Source: Sphingobium fuliginis
GTDB lineage: Bacteria; Pseudomonadota; Alphaproteobacteria; Sphingomonadales; Sphingomonadaceae
Length of the DNA stretch: 64,000 bases
Direction: 5' to 3'
Assembly: GCF_004152845.1 (NCBI RefSeq)
Contig: NZ_SEON01000001.1
Coordinates: forward strand, 1 to 64,000
Every line of letters begins with the position of its first letter. The stretch's first letter is position 1. Below are positions 45,421 to 57,067 of the stretch, one piece after another. Position numbers and translations under genes: made by a program. Under the pieces are notes generated by a model. That model searched no databases. It was given only the letters and a program-made list of their open reading frames with translations, and was not told where the DNA came from.

Positions 45421-46251
45421 ATGTCGGTACGGATGGCATTGGCTAAATTATGCGCTTGCGCCGCCGGCGGCGCGATCATCGGCGGCGGCGCCGTCCATGT
45501 CGCGGAAAGCGCGCGTCCGGCAGGGGTTCAGAGCACGAAGAGCGTCAAGGCGGCGCCCCGCAAGCATTATGCGGTGCGCAAGGTGCAGCGCGTGGTGAAG
45601 ACGGTTTCCTGCGCCCCGCAGACGGTGACGGTGACCACCCAGGCGGCGCCCATCCCCCTGCCGGCGCCGGTCGCGGCCGCGGAAATGCCGGTCATGTCCG
45701 GCGGTGGCGGCGGCGCGCCGGTGGTGCTGGCGGGTGGCCCCGGCTTTGGCGGCGGCGGGTTTTTCGGCGGCTTCTTCGGCGGCAGCAGCGGCGGTTCGGG
45801 CGGATCGGTAGTGATCTCCTCCACCAGCAGCTCGACCGGCGGCATCACCAGTTCCACCAGTTCGACCACGGGCGGCGTGTCCACCTCGACCGGCGGGGTT
45901 TCGACGTCCACGGGCGGGGTTTCCACCTCATCCGGCAATGTGTCGACATCCTCCGGTAATGTGTCGACCTCTTCGGGCAACGTCTCGACCTCCAGCGGCA
46001 ATGTGACCAGCAGCTCCTCGACGTCGAGCTCCACGTCCAGCTCCTCTTCGACCAGTTCCTCGACCAGCAGCTCGACGTCGTCTTCGTCCTCGACGTCCTC
46101 TTCATCCAGTTCGTCGGGCGGCGACCATCATCATCCGCCGCCGCCGACCGACGTGCCGGCGCCGCCGATGGTGCTGCTGTTCGGGGCGGGCGCGGCGGCC
46201 CTGCTGGCGCGCAAGCGTTTCGCGCGCGCCAAGGCGGGCACCGAGGGTTAA
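45421..46251 (+). CDS. Ser/Thr/Gly-rich exported protein with PEP-CTERM-like tail
   Basis: Predicted 276 aa. The N-terminal helix (ALAKLCACAAGGAIIGGGAVHVA) may be a signal or anchor. A basic segment, a Gly-rich stretch (GGPGFGGGGFFGGFFGGSSG) and a Ser/Thr region with six VSTS[TS]G[GN] heptads and long Ser runs follow, then SGGDHHHPPPP. The last 26 residues, VPAPPMVLLFGAGAAALLARKR plus RFAR, have the PEP-CTERM layout (VPxP, helix, basic cluster), so exosortase-type sorting is possible. No function is known. The ATG at 45421 has AGAGTGGA upstream. Base composition is biased by the Ser codons. Confidence 0.75.
   Translation: MSVRMALAKLCACAAGGAIIGGGAVHVAESARPAGVQSTKSVKAAPRKHYAVRKVQRVVKTVSCAPQTVTVTTQAAPIPLPAPVAAAEMPVMSGGGGGAPVVLAGGPGFGGGGFFGGFFGGSSGGSGGSVVISSTSSSTGGITSSTSSTTGGVSTSTGGVSTSTGGVSTSSGNVSTSSGNVSTSSGNVSTSSGNVTSSSSTSSSTSSSSSTSSSTSSSTSSSSSTSSSSSSSGGDHHHPPPPTDVPAPPMVLLFGAGAAALLARKRFARAKAGTEG
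45877..46002 (+). repeat. six 21-bp tandem repeats encoding VSTS(T/S)G(G/N)
   Basis: Six in-frame 21-bp units: two VSTSTGG and four VSTSSGN. Synonymous codons differ between units (for example GTG TCG ACA versus GTC TCG ACC), so the protein repeat appears under selection and is not a very recent slippage product. Confidence 0.85.
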
Positions 46252-46260
46252 CCGCGGGGC

Positions 46261-46299
46261 GACCCGGCCGGCGCATCCGGGGGGAGCGCCGGCCGGGTC
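46261..46299. terminator. strong hairpin between convergent genes
   Basis: GACCCGGCCGGCGC pairs perfectly with GCGCCGGCCGGGTC (14 bp, 11-nt loop) just after the Ser-rich gene stop. GGGTTT follows on plus. It lies only 6 bp from the stop of the next convergent gene and probably terminates both. Confidence 0.75.
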
Positions 46300-46304
46300 G
46301 GGTT

Positions 46305-46745
46305 TCAACTCGTCGCGATGATCCGCTCGATTTCCGGCACCGGGTGGTTCGACAGGTCCTTGGCGATCTCACCCACCAGCCGGCTCTGCACTTCCTTGTG
46401 ATAATGTTTGCGCATTTCGCCCAGAGCGGCGGGCGGCGCGACGACGATCAGCTTTTCGAAATCATTGGCGAGCGCGCGGCGCTTCAGCAATTCTGCCGCT
46501 TCCGCGGCGAAGCGCGCTTCCTCCAGATCGTGGAAATTGGTCTGCTCGACGGAGCCGCGATGGCTCGCGACCGAATTGGGCCCGCGTCCCGTGCCGTCGG
46601 AGGCCTGCTCGCGATCGGGGGGATTATCCTGCTCCTTCACCTCCTCCGTTTCCAGATTGGGAAAGGCCGGGCTGCCCTTGTTGCGAAAGAACAGCATCTT
46701 GCGCCCATCGGCCACCAGCACCATCGCGTCATGGTCTATCTGCAT
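46305..46745 (-). CDS. host attachment family protein (baeRF/Hap)
   Basis: Predicted 146 aa. MVLVADGRKMLFFRNKG at the start, ARFAAEAAELLKRRALANDFEKLIVVAPPAALGEMRKHY and SRLVGEIAKDLSNHPVPEIERII match the family first described in Agrobacterium as needed for host attachment. It has an RNase H-like release-factor-domain fold. The function in sphingomonads is unknown. It is transcribed minus strand, convergent with the Ser-rich gene. Confidence 0.87.
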   Translation of the reverse strand: MQIDHDAMVLVADGRKMLFFRNKGSPAFPNLETEEVKEQDNPPDREQASDGTGRGPNSVASHRGSVEQTNFHDLEEARFAAEAAELLKRRALANDFEKLIVVAPPAALGEMRKHYHKEVQSRLVGEIAKDLSNHPVPEIERIIATS

Positions 46746-46839
46746 CGTCCCGTTCCTCTTTTCTCAACGCCTGATTTTACCACCAACGGACGGCGGTGTG
46801 CAGGGTTGCGCGGCTGGTCGCAGAACGGCATAGGGCTGA

Positions 46840-48120
<1,281 letters not shown>

Positions 48121-48154
48121 GCTGCCGACCCCCAAGCGAAGGGATTCCAGATAT

Positions 48155-48928
48155 ATGCGCATCCTGCTCACCAATGACGACGGGGTCCATGCGCCGGGCC
48201 TGACCGTGCTGGAGGAGATCGCCCGGACGCTGTCGGACGACATCTGGATCGTCGCGCCGAGCGAGGAGCAGTCCGGCGCCGGCCACAGCCTGACGCTGAC
48301 GCGGCCGTTGCGCGTCCGGCAGCATGGCGAGAAGCATTTCAGCGTATCGGGAACGCCGACCGACGCGGTGATGATGGCGGTCGGCCATCTGATGAAGGAT
48401 GCGAAGCCCGATCTGGTGCTGTCAGGCGTCAATCGCGGCGCCAACCTGGCGGAGGACGTGACCTATTCGGGCACGGTATCGGCCGCGATGGAGGGCGCGA
48501 TCTCGGGCATCAGATCGATCGCGCTCAGCCAGGTCTATGTGCGGGAGGGGATGGGCGACGCCGTGCCCTTCGCGGCGGCGCGGGCCTGGGGCGAGCGGGT
48601 GCTGCGCCCGCTGATCGCCATGCCGGCCAGCCCCCGGCTGCTGTTCAACGTGAACTTCCCGGCCGTCGAACCCGAAGCCGTCAAGGGCATCAGCGTGGTG
48701 CGGCAGGGCTTTCACGATGTGGACCGGACGAAGATCATCCATGGCACCGATCCGCGCGGCTATGATTATTACTGGTTCGGCCTGGGCAAGAGCGACTCCG
48801 TGCCGGAGGGCAGCGATCTGGCCGCCATTGCCGAAGGCTATGTGACGGTGACGCCGCTGCATTACGACCTGACGCAGGACAGCGCGATCGCGGCGACGGC
48901 GCAGGCCTTCGGAGGGCAGGTCGGCTGA
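48155..48928 (+). CDS. surE: 5'-nucleotidase SurE
   Basis: Predicted 257-aa metal-dependent nucleoside-monophosphate phosphatase, important for stationary-phase survival in other bacteria. LLTNDDGVHAPGL holds the NDDG metal motif, APSEEQSGAGHSLTL the second, SGTPTDAVMMAVGHL and SGVNRGANLAEDVTYSGTVSAAMEG the nucleotide and metal sites. It is complete and of normal length. In many bacteria surE is followed by pcm; here the next gene is a K+ channel, so the operon is altered. Confidence 0.95.
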   Translation: MRILLTNDDGVHAPGLTVLEEIARTLSDDIWIVAPSEEQSGAGHSLTLTRPLRVRQHGEKHFSVSGTPTDAVMMAVGHLMKDAKPDLVLSGVNRGANLAEDVTYSGTVSAAMEGAISGIRSIALSQVYVREGMGDAVPFAAARAWGERVLRPLIAMPASPRLLFNVNFPAVEPEAVKGISVVRQGFHDVDRTKIIHGTDPRGYDYYWFGLGKSDSVPEGSDLAAIAEGYVTVTPLHYDLTQDSAIAATAQAFGGQVG

Positions 48929-49096
48929 CGGCATGTTCCTGCCCAGGCGGGGATATGGTTTTGCAGTCGGCCGGAACGGAATCTGGCCATGGCGCGGCCA
49001 GAGCGTTAAAGACATGGCGATGTCGCGCGCATTCCTTCTTCCTGCCTTCACCATTCCCACGATGCTTCCCGTCCGTATCATCGAAGAAAAGGTCCG

Positions 49097-50155
49097 ATGA
49101 GGATCGTTCCGGTAAGGCCGCCGTCCAGCGCGGCGGGCTTTCTGCGGCGGCGGTCTTCGCTGCCGATCTGGGCCGATCTCACCTGGCGCGTGGGACTGGT
49201 GTTCGGCCTGATCGGGCTGGTGTTGCTGATCCACTGGGTCGGCCGGGATGGATTGAAGGACAATCTCGACGACAGGATCAGCTTCGTCGACGTGCTCTAT
49301 TTCACCACCGTCACCGTGACGACGGTCGGCTATGGCGACATCGTGCCGGTCAGCCCGGAAGCCCGGCTGTTCGAGGCATTGCTGGTGACGCCGATCCGCC
49401 TGTTCGTCTGGCTGATCTTCCTCGGCACGGCCTATAATCTCTTTTTCCGCAACATCCTCTACAGGTGGCGCATGGCTCGCATTCAGGCCGATCTGCACAA
49501 TCATATCGTCGTGACCGGCTTCGGCACCAGCGGGGCCGAGGCGGTGCGCGAGCTACTGGCGCGGGGCGTCGATCCGCGCGAGATCGTGGTGGTCGACCCG
49601 GTAGAGAAGGCGCTGGCCGAGGCCGAAGCGCTGGGCTGCAACATATTGTGCGGCGATTCGACGCGGGACCGGACGCTGAACGATGTCGCGATCCACCGGG
49701 CGCGGACGCTGATCGTGTCGGCGGGGCGGGACGACACCTCGATCCTCATCACCCTGACGGCGCGGCATCTGGCCCCTCGCCTGCCCATCAGCATCGTCGT
49801 GCGCAACGAGGATAACGAACTGCCCGCGCGGCAGGCGGGCGCGACCACCGTGATCAACCCGGTCAGCTTCGCCGGGCTGCTGCTGGCGGGCAGCACCAGC
49901 GGCCAGCATATTGCCGACTATATGTCGGACCTTGCCGCTTCGGGCGGTCAGGTGAAGCTGAACGAACGCTTCGTTCTGCCGGAGGAGATCGGGCAACCGC
50001 TTTCCGCCATCGCCACTGGTCTGGGGGTACGCATCTACCGCGACGGGCGGGCCATCGGCTTCTGGGAAGAGGGCGCGGCCCGGCTCCAGACCGGCGACCT
50101 GATCATAGAGATCGTGCAGGGCGCGGCCGCCGGGGAAGCCCGGTCCCTGCCCTGA
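49097..50155 (+). CDS. two-TM potassium channel with NAD-binding (TrkA-N) domain
   Basis: Predicted 352 aa. TM1 is VGLVFGLIGLVLLIHWVG at about residues 34-51. The pore loop has FTTVTVTTVGYGDIVPVSPE with the filter TVGYG, and TM2 is ALLVTPIRLFVWLIFLGTAYNLFF. The cytoplasmic Rossmann domain starts HIVVTGFGTSGAEAVRELLARG, then VVVDPVEKAL and GDSTRDRTL. It ends in a TrkA-C-like domain (SAIATGLGVRIYRDGR). Ligand (NAD(H), nucleotide) gating is the family expectation. The ATG at 49097 is consistent with a short basic N-terminus. Confidence 0.9.
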   Translation: MRIVPVRPPSSAAGFLRRRSSLPIWADLTWRVGLVFGLIGLVLLIHWVGRDGLKDNLDDRISFVDVLYFTTVTVTTVGYGDIVPVSPEARLFEALLVTPIRLFVWLIFLGTAYNLFFRNILYRWRMARIQADLHNHIVVTGFGTSGAEAVRELLARGVDPREIVVVDPVEKALAEAEALGCNILCGDSTRDRTLNDVAIHRARTLIVSAGRDDTSILITLTARHLAPRLPISIVVRNEDNELPARQAGATTVINPVSFAGLLLAGSTSGQHIADYMSDLAASGGQVKLNERFVLPEEIGQPLSAIATGLGVRIYRDGRAIGFWEEGAARLQTGDLIIEIVQGAAAGEARSLP

Positions 50156-50206
50156 TTTCCTGCCCCCGTGACATTGCGCGCAAAAATCCCTATGTGCGCG
50201 CCGATC

Positions 50207-51574
50207 ATGGCAACCAAAATTCCCGAAGCGCCGAAGGTCGGCATGGTGTCGCTGGGCTGTCCCAAGGCGCTGGTCGACAGCGAGCGCATCCTGACCAAGC
50301 TGCGTTCCGACGGCTATCAGATGTCCGCCGACTATGCCGGCGCCGACGTCGTGCTGGTCAACACCTGCGGTTTCCTCGATTCGGCCAAGGAAGAATCGCT
50401 GGAAGCCATTGGAGAGGCGATTGCGGAGAATGGCCGGGTCATCGTCACCGGCTGCATGGGCAATGAAGCGGAACTGATCCGTCAGAAATTCCCGCAGGTG
50501 CTGGCCGTCACCGGCGCGCATCAATATGAGGCGGTGGTGAACGCGGTGCATGAGGCGTCGCCGCCCATCCCCAACGCCTTCGTCGATCTGGTGCCGGAGG
50601 GTGGGCTCAAGCTGACCCCGCGCCACTACAGCTATCTGAAGATTTCGGAGGGCTGCAACCATCGCTGCTCCTTCTGCATCATCCCCTCGCTGCGCGGCGA
50701 TCTGGTCAGCCGGCGCATAGACGCTGTGCTGCGCGAGGCGGAAAAGCTGGTGCATGCCGGAACCCGGGAACTGCTGATCATCAGCCAGGACACCTCCGCT
50801 TACGGGGTCGACACCCGGCATGAGGCGCGCCAGTGGAAGGGGCGCGAGGTTCGCGCGCACATGACCGATCTGGCGCGCGAACTGGGGCAGCTTCGCACCG
50901 CCGATGGCACGCCGCCCTGGGTCCGTCTGCACTATGTCTATCCCTATCCCCATGTGGATCAGGTGATCCCGCTGATGGCCGATGGGCTGCTGACCCCCTA
51001 TCTCGACATTCCCTTCCAGCACGCCGCGCCTTCTGTCCTCAAGGCCATGAAGCGCCCGGCGAACGAAGCGAAGGTGCTGGACCGCATCCGCAAATGGCGG
51101 GACATCTGCCCGGACATCGCGATCCGTTCCTCCTTCGTCGTCGGCTTTCCCGGCGAGACGGAGGCGGATTTCGACTATCTTCTCCAGTGGCTGGACGAGG
51201 CGCAGCTCGACCGCGTGGGAGCCTTCCGCTTCGAACCTGTGGAGGGCGCGGCGGCCAACGACCTGCCCGGCGCCGTGCCGGAAGAGGTCAAGGAAGAACG
51301 CTATCAGCGGATCATGGAGAAGACCGCCGCCATTTCCGCCGCACGGTTACAGGCGAAGGTCGGCCGCGTGCTGCCCGTCATCATCGACGAGGTGGGCGAA
51401 GCGGACGAGGACGGCTCCATCGGCGCGACCGCGCGCAGCCAAGCCGACGCACCGGAAATCGACGGCAATGTCTTCCTGCGCGACGTGGGCGAAGGCTTGC
51501 AGCCGGGCAGCATCCTGAACGTGCTGATCGAGGATGCCGACGAGCATGACCTTTACGGAGTGCCGTCGGTTTAG
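50207..51574 (+). CDS. rimO: ribosomal protein S12 methylthiotransferase RimO
   Basis: Predicted 455-aa radical-SAM enzyme that adds a methylthio group to the conserved Asp of ribosomal protein S12. The N-terminal cluster cysteines are in [14 protein letters not shown] and TGCMGN. The radical-SAM motif is CNHRCSFC. The C-terminal TRAM-like domain follows. I chose ATG 50207 because [20 protein letters not shown] begins the family; a GTG at 50168 would add 13 residues. It is 51 bp after the K+ channel on the same strand. Confidence 0.94.
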   Translation: MATKIPEAPKVGMVSLGCPKALVDSERILTKLRSDGYQMSADYAGADVVLVNTCGFLDSAKEESLEAIGEAIAENGRVIVTGCMGNEAELIRQKFPQVLAVTGAHQYEAVVNAVHEASPPIPNAFVDLVPEGGLKLTPRHYSYLKISEGCNHRCSFCIIPSLRGDLVSRRIDAVLREAEKLVHAGTRELLIISQDTSAYGVDTRHEARQWKGREVRAHMTDLARELGQLRTADGTPPWVRLHYVYPYPHVDQVIPLMADGLLTPYLDIPFQHAAPSVLKAMKRPANEAKVLDRIRKWRDICPDIAIRSSFVVGFPGETEADFDYLLQWLDEAQLDRVGAFRFEPVEGAAANDLPGAVPEEVKEERYQRIMEKTAAISAARLQAKVGRVLPVIIDEVGEADEDGSIGATARSQADAPEIDGNVFLRDVGEGLQPGSILNVLIEDADEHDLYGVPSV

Positions 51575-51669
51575 GGCACCATGTTCCTGCGAGGGCATGA
51601 ACCCAGTTCCGACGTCAGAACGGAACGCCCGCCTTCGCAGGGGCACGGCGCATTGTGGGGGGGGCAGCG

Positions 51670-52524
51670 TCATTCTGCCGCCGCAAAGGCGTCCTGATAT
51701 TCCGTCCTGATCGCCTTGCGCATGGCCCCGTCCACAGGCAGCGCGATCTCATAGCTTCCCTCGGCATAGGGCCCGGCGCTGTAGGGACCGACGACCACGG
51801 TGACGCCGTCGATCAGCTTGCCGTCCTTCGACGTCGGCACCAGCACCTGCTGCATCGGATCGATGCATTTGGTGAAGTCGTCGTCATCGCTCCGCTTCAC
51901 CGGCTCGCCGCGCTTTTCGGCGCGAGCCTTGTCCAGTGCGTCGCAGAAGCGGTCATGGATGGCGGCCGCGAAGGCGGCAGGCGAAGTCATCAACGCCGTG
52001 ACCGCCGTCTCCCGCTTGCGCGCCTTGTCCCACAGCAATGCGTCATAGCCGGTCATGCCATGCGCCCCGCCGGTATAGACATAGCTTTCCGATTGGAGCG
52101 CAAGGAAGCGTGGCGTATCGGCGGCGACCGTCCAATGGACGTCAAGCGCATGGGCGCGGAAGGGATAGCCGGACGCGCTGGCGGCCTTCTGGTCTTCGCG
52201 CGCCATTTTCAACGCATCCGCCTTGCCGACCTTCAGCGCGTTGCCGAACTTCTCCGCCAGGGCGGGTATCTGCGCGGCCTGGGCAGGGTAGCCATAGGCG
52301 AATTCGAGCAGATCGGTCTTCTCCTTCTGCTCGAAGGGTTGGGCGGGCGGCGGCGGCTCCGGCTGGCCGGACATGCGGTTCGCGAAATTGCTGGCCGCGA
52401 CATCGTTGCCCGGCAGAGCCGCTTCGCCCGCATTCCGGGCATCTTTCGACGGCGAACAGGCGCAAAGCAGCAGGACCGCCCCCAGGGGCAGTCCCGCCAG
52501 TCCCCTCCCCTTTATCCGGCGCAT
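51670..52524 (-). CDS. DUF3298/DUF4163-type lipoprotein
   Basis: Predicted 284 aa with a lipobox signal: GLPLGAVLLLCACS (Cys acylation site). The mature part has a DUF4163 half (YPAQAAQIPALAEKFG ... SASGYPFRAHALDVHWTVA) and a DUF3298 half (ESYVYTGGAHGMTGYDALLWD ... VVVGPYSAGPYAEGSYEIALP). YTGGAH and YSAGPYAEG are diagnostic. The protein family occurs in envelopes and the function is unknown. The start ATG shares one base with the stop of the upstream small gene (TGATG). Confidence 0.85.
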   Translation of the reverse strand: MRRIKGRGLAGLPLGAVLLLCACSPSKDARNAGEAALPGNDVAASNFANRMSGQPEPPPPAQPFEQKEKTDLLEFAYGYPAQAAQIPALAEKFGNALKVGKADALKMAREDQKAASASGYPFRAHALDVHWTVAADTPRFLALQSESYVYTGGAHGMTGYDALLWDKARKRETAVTALMTSPAAFAAAIHDRFCDALDKARAEKRGEPVKRSDDDDFTKCIDPMQQVLVPTSKDGKLIDGVTVVVGPYSAGPYAEGSYEIALPVDGAMRKAIRTEYQDAFAAAE

Positions 52525-52730
52525 CAATGGGCCTTGGCTGCCGCCATGCACCGTTCGCTGATCGCCTTGCGCGCATAGCTGCTCTGGAGCGCCGCGCCGG
52601 CATTGGGCCAGCCTTCCGCGATCAATGCCTGCTCCACCGCATGCGCTCCGTCGAAACGCCCGCTTTCCGCCAGCGCATAGGCACGGGCGCGCAGGGCCTG
52701 AAGGCGGCCATCGTCGCTGTGCATCATCAT
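52524..52730 (-). CDS. small hypothetical protein
   Basis: Predicted 68 aa helical protein: MMMHSDDGRLQALRARAYAL, then GAHAVEQALIAEGWPNAGAALQSS, and a basic tail. AGGAGAG before the ATG at 52730 and the one-base overlap with the downstream lipoprotein gene support expression. Family not recognised. Confidence 0.65.
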   Translation of the reverse strand: MMMHSDDGRLQALRARAYALAESGRFDGAHAVEQALIAEGWPNAGAALQSSYARKAISERCMAAAKAH

Positions 52731-52866
52731 GTCTCTCCTTCTTTTAACTTCGTTCAATCTATGCCTGCGCTCCGCCCGACGCAAATGATAGCGCGGTCGA
52801 AGGAGGCGCGCGGACGACGAAAGATTGGGCTTTTCTTACCCGCCGCCTTTCTCCAGAACATAGGGC

Positions 52867-54264
<1,398 letters not shown>

Positions 54265-54325
54265 AAAGAAAGCGATTGTCCGAGGCCGTTACGCAACCGG
54301 ATTGGCTATCGTGCGTTACGGGGTC

Positions 54326-54733
54326 ATGGATGCCCATTCCGCACAGACTGAAGCCGCAGAGCTGAACCGTCCCGGCCTGAAGCCGCTCAGCCAATGGATG
54401 CGCACATTGGTCGATTATGTGCGGTCCGGCAAACCCGACCTCACCAACCGGCAGATGGCGCTGATGCTGACCGTCTACATCGGCGCGGGGCCGCATACGG
54501 TGCGGGGACTCGCGGAGGCGCTGAACGTCTCCAAGCCGGTCATCACCCGCGCACTCAACAAATTATCGGCGCTCGGCTATCTGCGGCGGGAACGGGACTC
54601 CACCGACCGACGCAATATTTTCATCACCCGAACCCCAAAAGGGGCGGAATTTCTTGACGCCTTTCACCATTTCATCGCAGGAACCGGCCGCGATGAACGC
54701 CTCAACTTCTCCCCTGCGGAACGCACCGCCTGA
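54326..54733 (+). CDS. MarR family transcriptional regulator
   Basis: Predicted 135 aa winged-helix regulator. QMALMLTVYIGAGPHTVRGLAEALNVSKPVITRALNKL is the recognition part and LGYLRRERDSTDRRNIFITRT is the wing with the conserved DxRR motif. A short dimerisation tail follows. The ligand is unknown. Its last 41 nt overlap the start of the NlpC/P60 gene in another frame, so the two are cotranscribed. Confidence 0.87.
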   Translation: MDAHSAQTEAAELNRPGLKPLSQWMRTLVDYVRSGKPDLTNRQMALMLTVYIGAGPHTVRGLAEALNVSKPVITRALNKLSALGYLRRERDSTDRRNIFITRTPKGAEFLDAFHHFIAGTGRDERLNFSPAERTA

Positions 54734-55601
54734 ACGCATCCGATTCAAGCTGGACGGCCGATCGGTCAGGCTCGACACGCGCGTCCACGCGGCGCGCGGC
54801 GACCTGGCCGACCTGGCGCTGGCCGGCGTGCTGTTTTCCGCCCATTATGCCCGCGCCGTCGAACTGACCTGCGTCGCCGCCGGCGCGCCGGTGCTGGCAT
54901 CCGACACGCCCAAGGCGCAGGCGGTCAGCGAATTGCTGCGCGGCGAGAGCTTCCACGCGCTGGACGTGACGGCGGACTGGGCCTGGGGCTTTTGCGGGCA
55001 TGACGGCTATGTCGGCTATGTCCGGCGGGAAGCGCTGGACGTGCGGGAGGTGGTGAACAGCCGCGTGATCACCGGCACGGCGCCGCTCTTCAGCGCCGCC
55101 GACATCAAGTCGCCCATTGCCGATTACTGGCCGCGCGGCGCGCAGTTCGCGGCAGAGGCGCGGGGCGATTTCTTCGCCTGTGCGGAAGGCTTCGTGCATC
55201 GGCGCCATGTCGCGGAGATCGACGCGCTGGAAAGCGACTGGGTTTCGGTGGCGGAGCGTTATCTGGGCCAGCCCTATGTCTGGGGCGGGCGCGGGCATCG
55301 CGGCGTCGACTGTTCCGGCCTGGTGCAGGTATCGCTCGGCCAGTGCGGGATCAAGGCGCCCCGCGACACCGATCTGCAGCGGGAGGGGATCGGTTCCCTC
55401 ATCGCGCCGGATGCGCCGCTCCGACGAGGGGACTTTGTCTTCTTCCCCGGCCATGTCGGCATCATGACCGACGAGCGCAACATGATACATGCCAACGCCC
55501 ATTGGATGAGCGTGGTGATCGAGCCACTGGCCGACGTCGTCGGACGGTTGGCGGCGGACCATGCGGAACCCGTGACGGCGAGGCGGAGAATCGGCACATG
55601 A
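54693..55601 (+). CDS. NlpC/P60 (C40) family peptidase
   Basis: Predicted 302 aa. Two SH3b-like domains lie in the first 190 residues (DWAWGFCGHDGYVGYVRREAL). The C-terminal C40 domain is YLGQPYVWGGRGHRGVDCSGLV with nucleophile Cys in DCSG, GDFVFFPGHVGIM with the catalytic His, and NMIHANAHWMSV with the third polar residue. Such enzymes cut murein stem peptides, usually after L-Ala-D-Glu. No signal peptide is seen, so it may be a cytosolic recycling enzyme of the DL-endopeptidase type. AGGAA precedes ATG 54693. The stop overlaps argC. Confidence 0.87.
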   Translation: MNASTSPLRNAPPERIRFKLDGRSVRLDTRVHAARGDLADLALAGVLFSAHYARAVELTCVAAGAPVLASDTPKAQAVSELLRGESFHALDVTADWAWGFCGHDGYVGYVRREALDVREVVNSRVITGTAPLFSAADIKSPIADYWPRGAQFAAEARGDFFACAEGFVHRRHVAEIDALESDWVSVAERYLGQPYVWGGRGHRGVDCSGLVQVSLGQCGIKAPRDTDLQREGIGSLIAPDAPLRRGDFVFFPGHVGIMTDERNMIHANAHWMSVVIEPLADVVGRLAADHAEPVTARRRIGT

Positions 55602-56542
55602 CACATCGGATATTCATCGACGGCGGCGTCGGCACCACGGGTCTGGAAATCAACGAGCGGCTGGCGGGTCGTCCCGAACTGTCGATCATCACGCTCGACG
55701 AGGACAGGCGCAAGGACGCGTCGGCGCGCAGGGAGGCGCTGAACGCGGCGGACATCGTCATCCTCTGCCTGCCCGACGATGCAGCGCGGGAGGCGGTGGC
55801 CCTGATCGACAATGGCCGGACGCGGGTGATCGACGCGTCGACGGCCCATCGGGTGGCGGACGGCTGGACCTATGGCTTTGCCGAACTGGAACCGGGGCAT
55901 CGGGACAGGCTTGCAAATTCGCGGTTCGTCGCCAATCCGGGCTGCTGGCCGACAGGCTTCCTGGCGCTGGTGAGACCGCTGGTGCTCGCCGGTCTGCTGC
56001 CGGGCGACTGGCCGGTGACGGTATCCGGCGCATCCGGCTATTCGGGCGGCGGCAAGTCGATGATCGCGGAATATGAAGGCGCGGAGGGCGCGCCGAGCGC
56101 GTTCCGGCCCTATGGACTGGGGCTGGCCCACAAGCATGTGCCGGAAATGCTGCGCTATTCCGGCTTGCAGCACCCGCCCCTGTTCGCCCCGGCCGTCGCC
56201 AATGCCTATCGCGGCATGATCGTGGAGGTGCCGTTGCAGTTGCGCGCCCTGCCCGGGGCGCCTTCGGTGGCCGATGTGCATGGCGTGTTGGCCGCCGCCT
56301 ATGCGGGATCGCCCATCGTCAGCGTGGAAGCGCTGGAGGACAGCGCGGCGATGACTCAGGTCCGGCTGGAGCATGTCGGCGCGACCGACCGGCTGGCGCT
56401 GTTCGTCTTCGGCAATGAGGCGGCCGGTCAGGCGCGGCTGGTGGCGGCGCTCGACAATCTCGGCAAGGGCGCGGCCGGAGCCGCCGTGCAGAACCTCAAC
56501 ATATTGGCGGGACTGCCGGAAACGGCTGGCCTGCGGCTATAG
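55598..56542 (+). CDS. argC: N-acetyl-gamma-glutamyl-phosphate reductase, type 2
   Basis: Predicted 314-aa arginine-pathway reductase that forms N-acetylglutamate semialdehyde. IFIDGGVGTTGLEINERLA is the NADP fold, FVANPGCWPTGFLALVRPL the active-site Cys, VSGASGYSGGGKSMIAEYE follows and GLAHKHVPEM has the catalytic His. The type-2 ArgC lineage is common in Alphaproteobacteria. It begins at an ATGA overlap with the peptidase gene, so its translation depends on an unexpected upstream partner. Confidence 0.94.
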   Translation: MTHRIFIDGGVGTTGLEINERLAGRPELSIITLDEDRRKDASARREALNAADIVILCLPDDAAREAVALIDNGRTRVIDASTAHRVADGWTYGFAELEPGHRDRLANSRFVANPGCWPTGFLALVRPLVLAGLLPGDWPVTVSGASGYSGGGKSMIAEYEGAEGAPSAFRPYGLGLAHKHVPEMLRYSGLQHPPLFAPAVANAYRGMIVEVPLQLRALPGAPSVADVHGVLAAAYAGSPIVSVEALEDSAAMTQVRLEHVGATDRLALFVFGNEAAGQARLVAALDNLGKGAAGAAVQNLNILAGLPETAGLRL

Positions 56543-56560
56543 GCCGACATTCGATCTGCT

Positions 56561-56599
56561 CCATCCGTCATGCCGGACTCGTTTCAGCATGACGGATGG
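56561..56599. repeat. GTCATGC palindromic repeat, copy 1
   Basis: CCATCCGTCATGC and GCATGACGGATGG (13 perfect pairs) flank 13 nt. Contains the GTCATGC...GCATGAC core seen again at 60779-60805. It lies just after argC and may stop transcription from plus, though no T-tract follows. Confidence 0.65.
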
Positions 56600-56636
56600 G
56601 AAGTCGGGGCGAGCGAAGCTTCGGAGATGCGCTGGA

Positions 56637-56846
56637 TCAATGGATCGTGCCCAGCGGCCCTTCATGGGTCAGCAGCACGATCAGCCGCTCGATCTGCCGC
56701 CAATGGCAGAAGCGGATATGGTTGCCCAGATCGCGGCTTCGGTCGGCGCGCGCCGCGGCTTCATAGCCTGCATTGTCGCCAAACAGCGACATCAGCTCAG
56801 CTGCGTCCTCATAGCTCTTTCGATTGGAAAGATATGGCATGTTCAT
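56637..56846 (-). CDS. small conserved hypothetical protein
   Basis: Predicted 69 aa, MNMPYLSNRKSYEDAAELMS, a helix with YEAAARADRSRDLGN, then HWRQIERLIVLLTHEGPLG-TIH. The HWRQIERLI ending recalls short sphingomonad proteins of unknown function that I have seen before; the exact family is not certain. The ATG at 56846 is preferred over an upstream ATG. Confidence 0.6.
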   Translation of the reverse strand: MNMPYLSNRKSYEDAAELMSLFGDNAGYEAAARADRSRDLGNHIRFCHWRQIERLIVLLTHEGPLGTIH

Positions 56847-57067
56847 GACGAAGCCCCCCAAAGTCCCCACCCTGACGGTAAGGATCATGGTTCAATCCCC
56901 ATGCCAACCATGGTCATCGACGGAGCAGCGCGGCCTGGAAGGGTGAACGGCCGGTTAGCCAAGTCCCGCCATGGCACAAACATCCCGTTGCGGCACAGAC
57001 CTGTCCTGAAAAGGCGCAGGCGGGAAAGCGCTGGCCATGCATCCCCGCGCGTGGCAAGGACCGGGAA

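Noticed and set aside
45877..46002. CRISPR-like array because of regular repeats
   Set aside because: The 21-bp units are contiguous with no spacers, in frame and inside a coding region.
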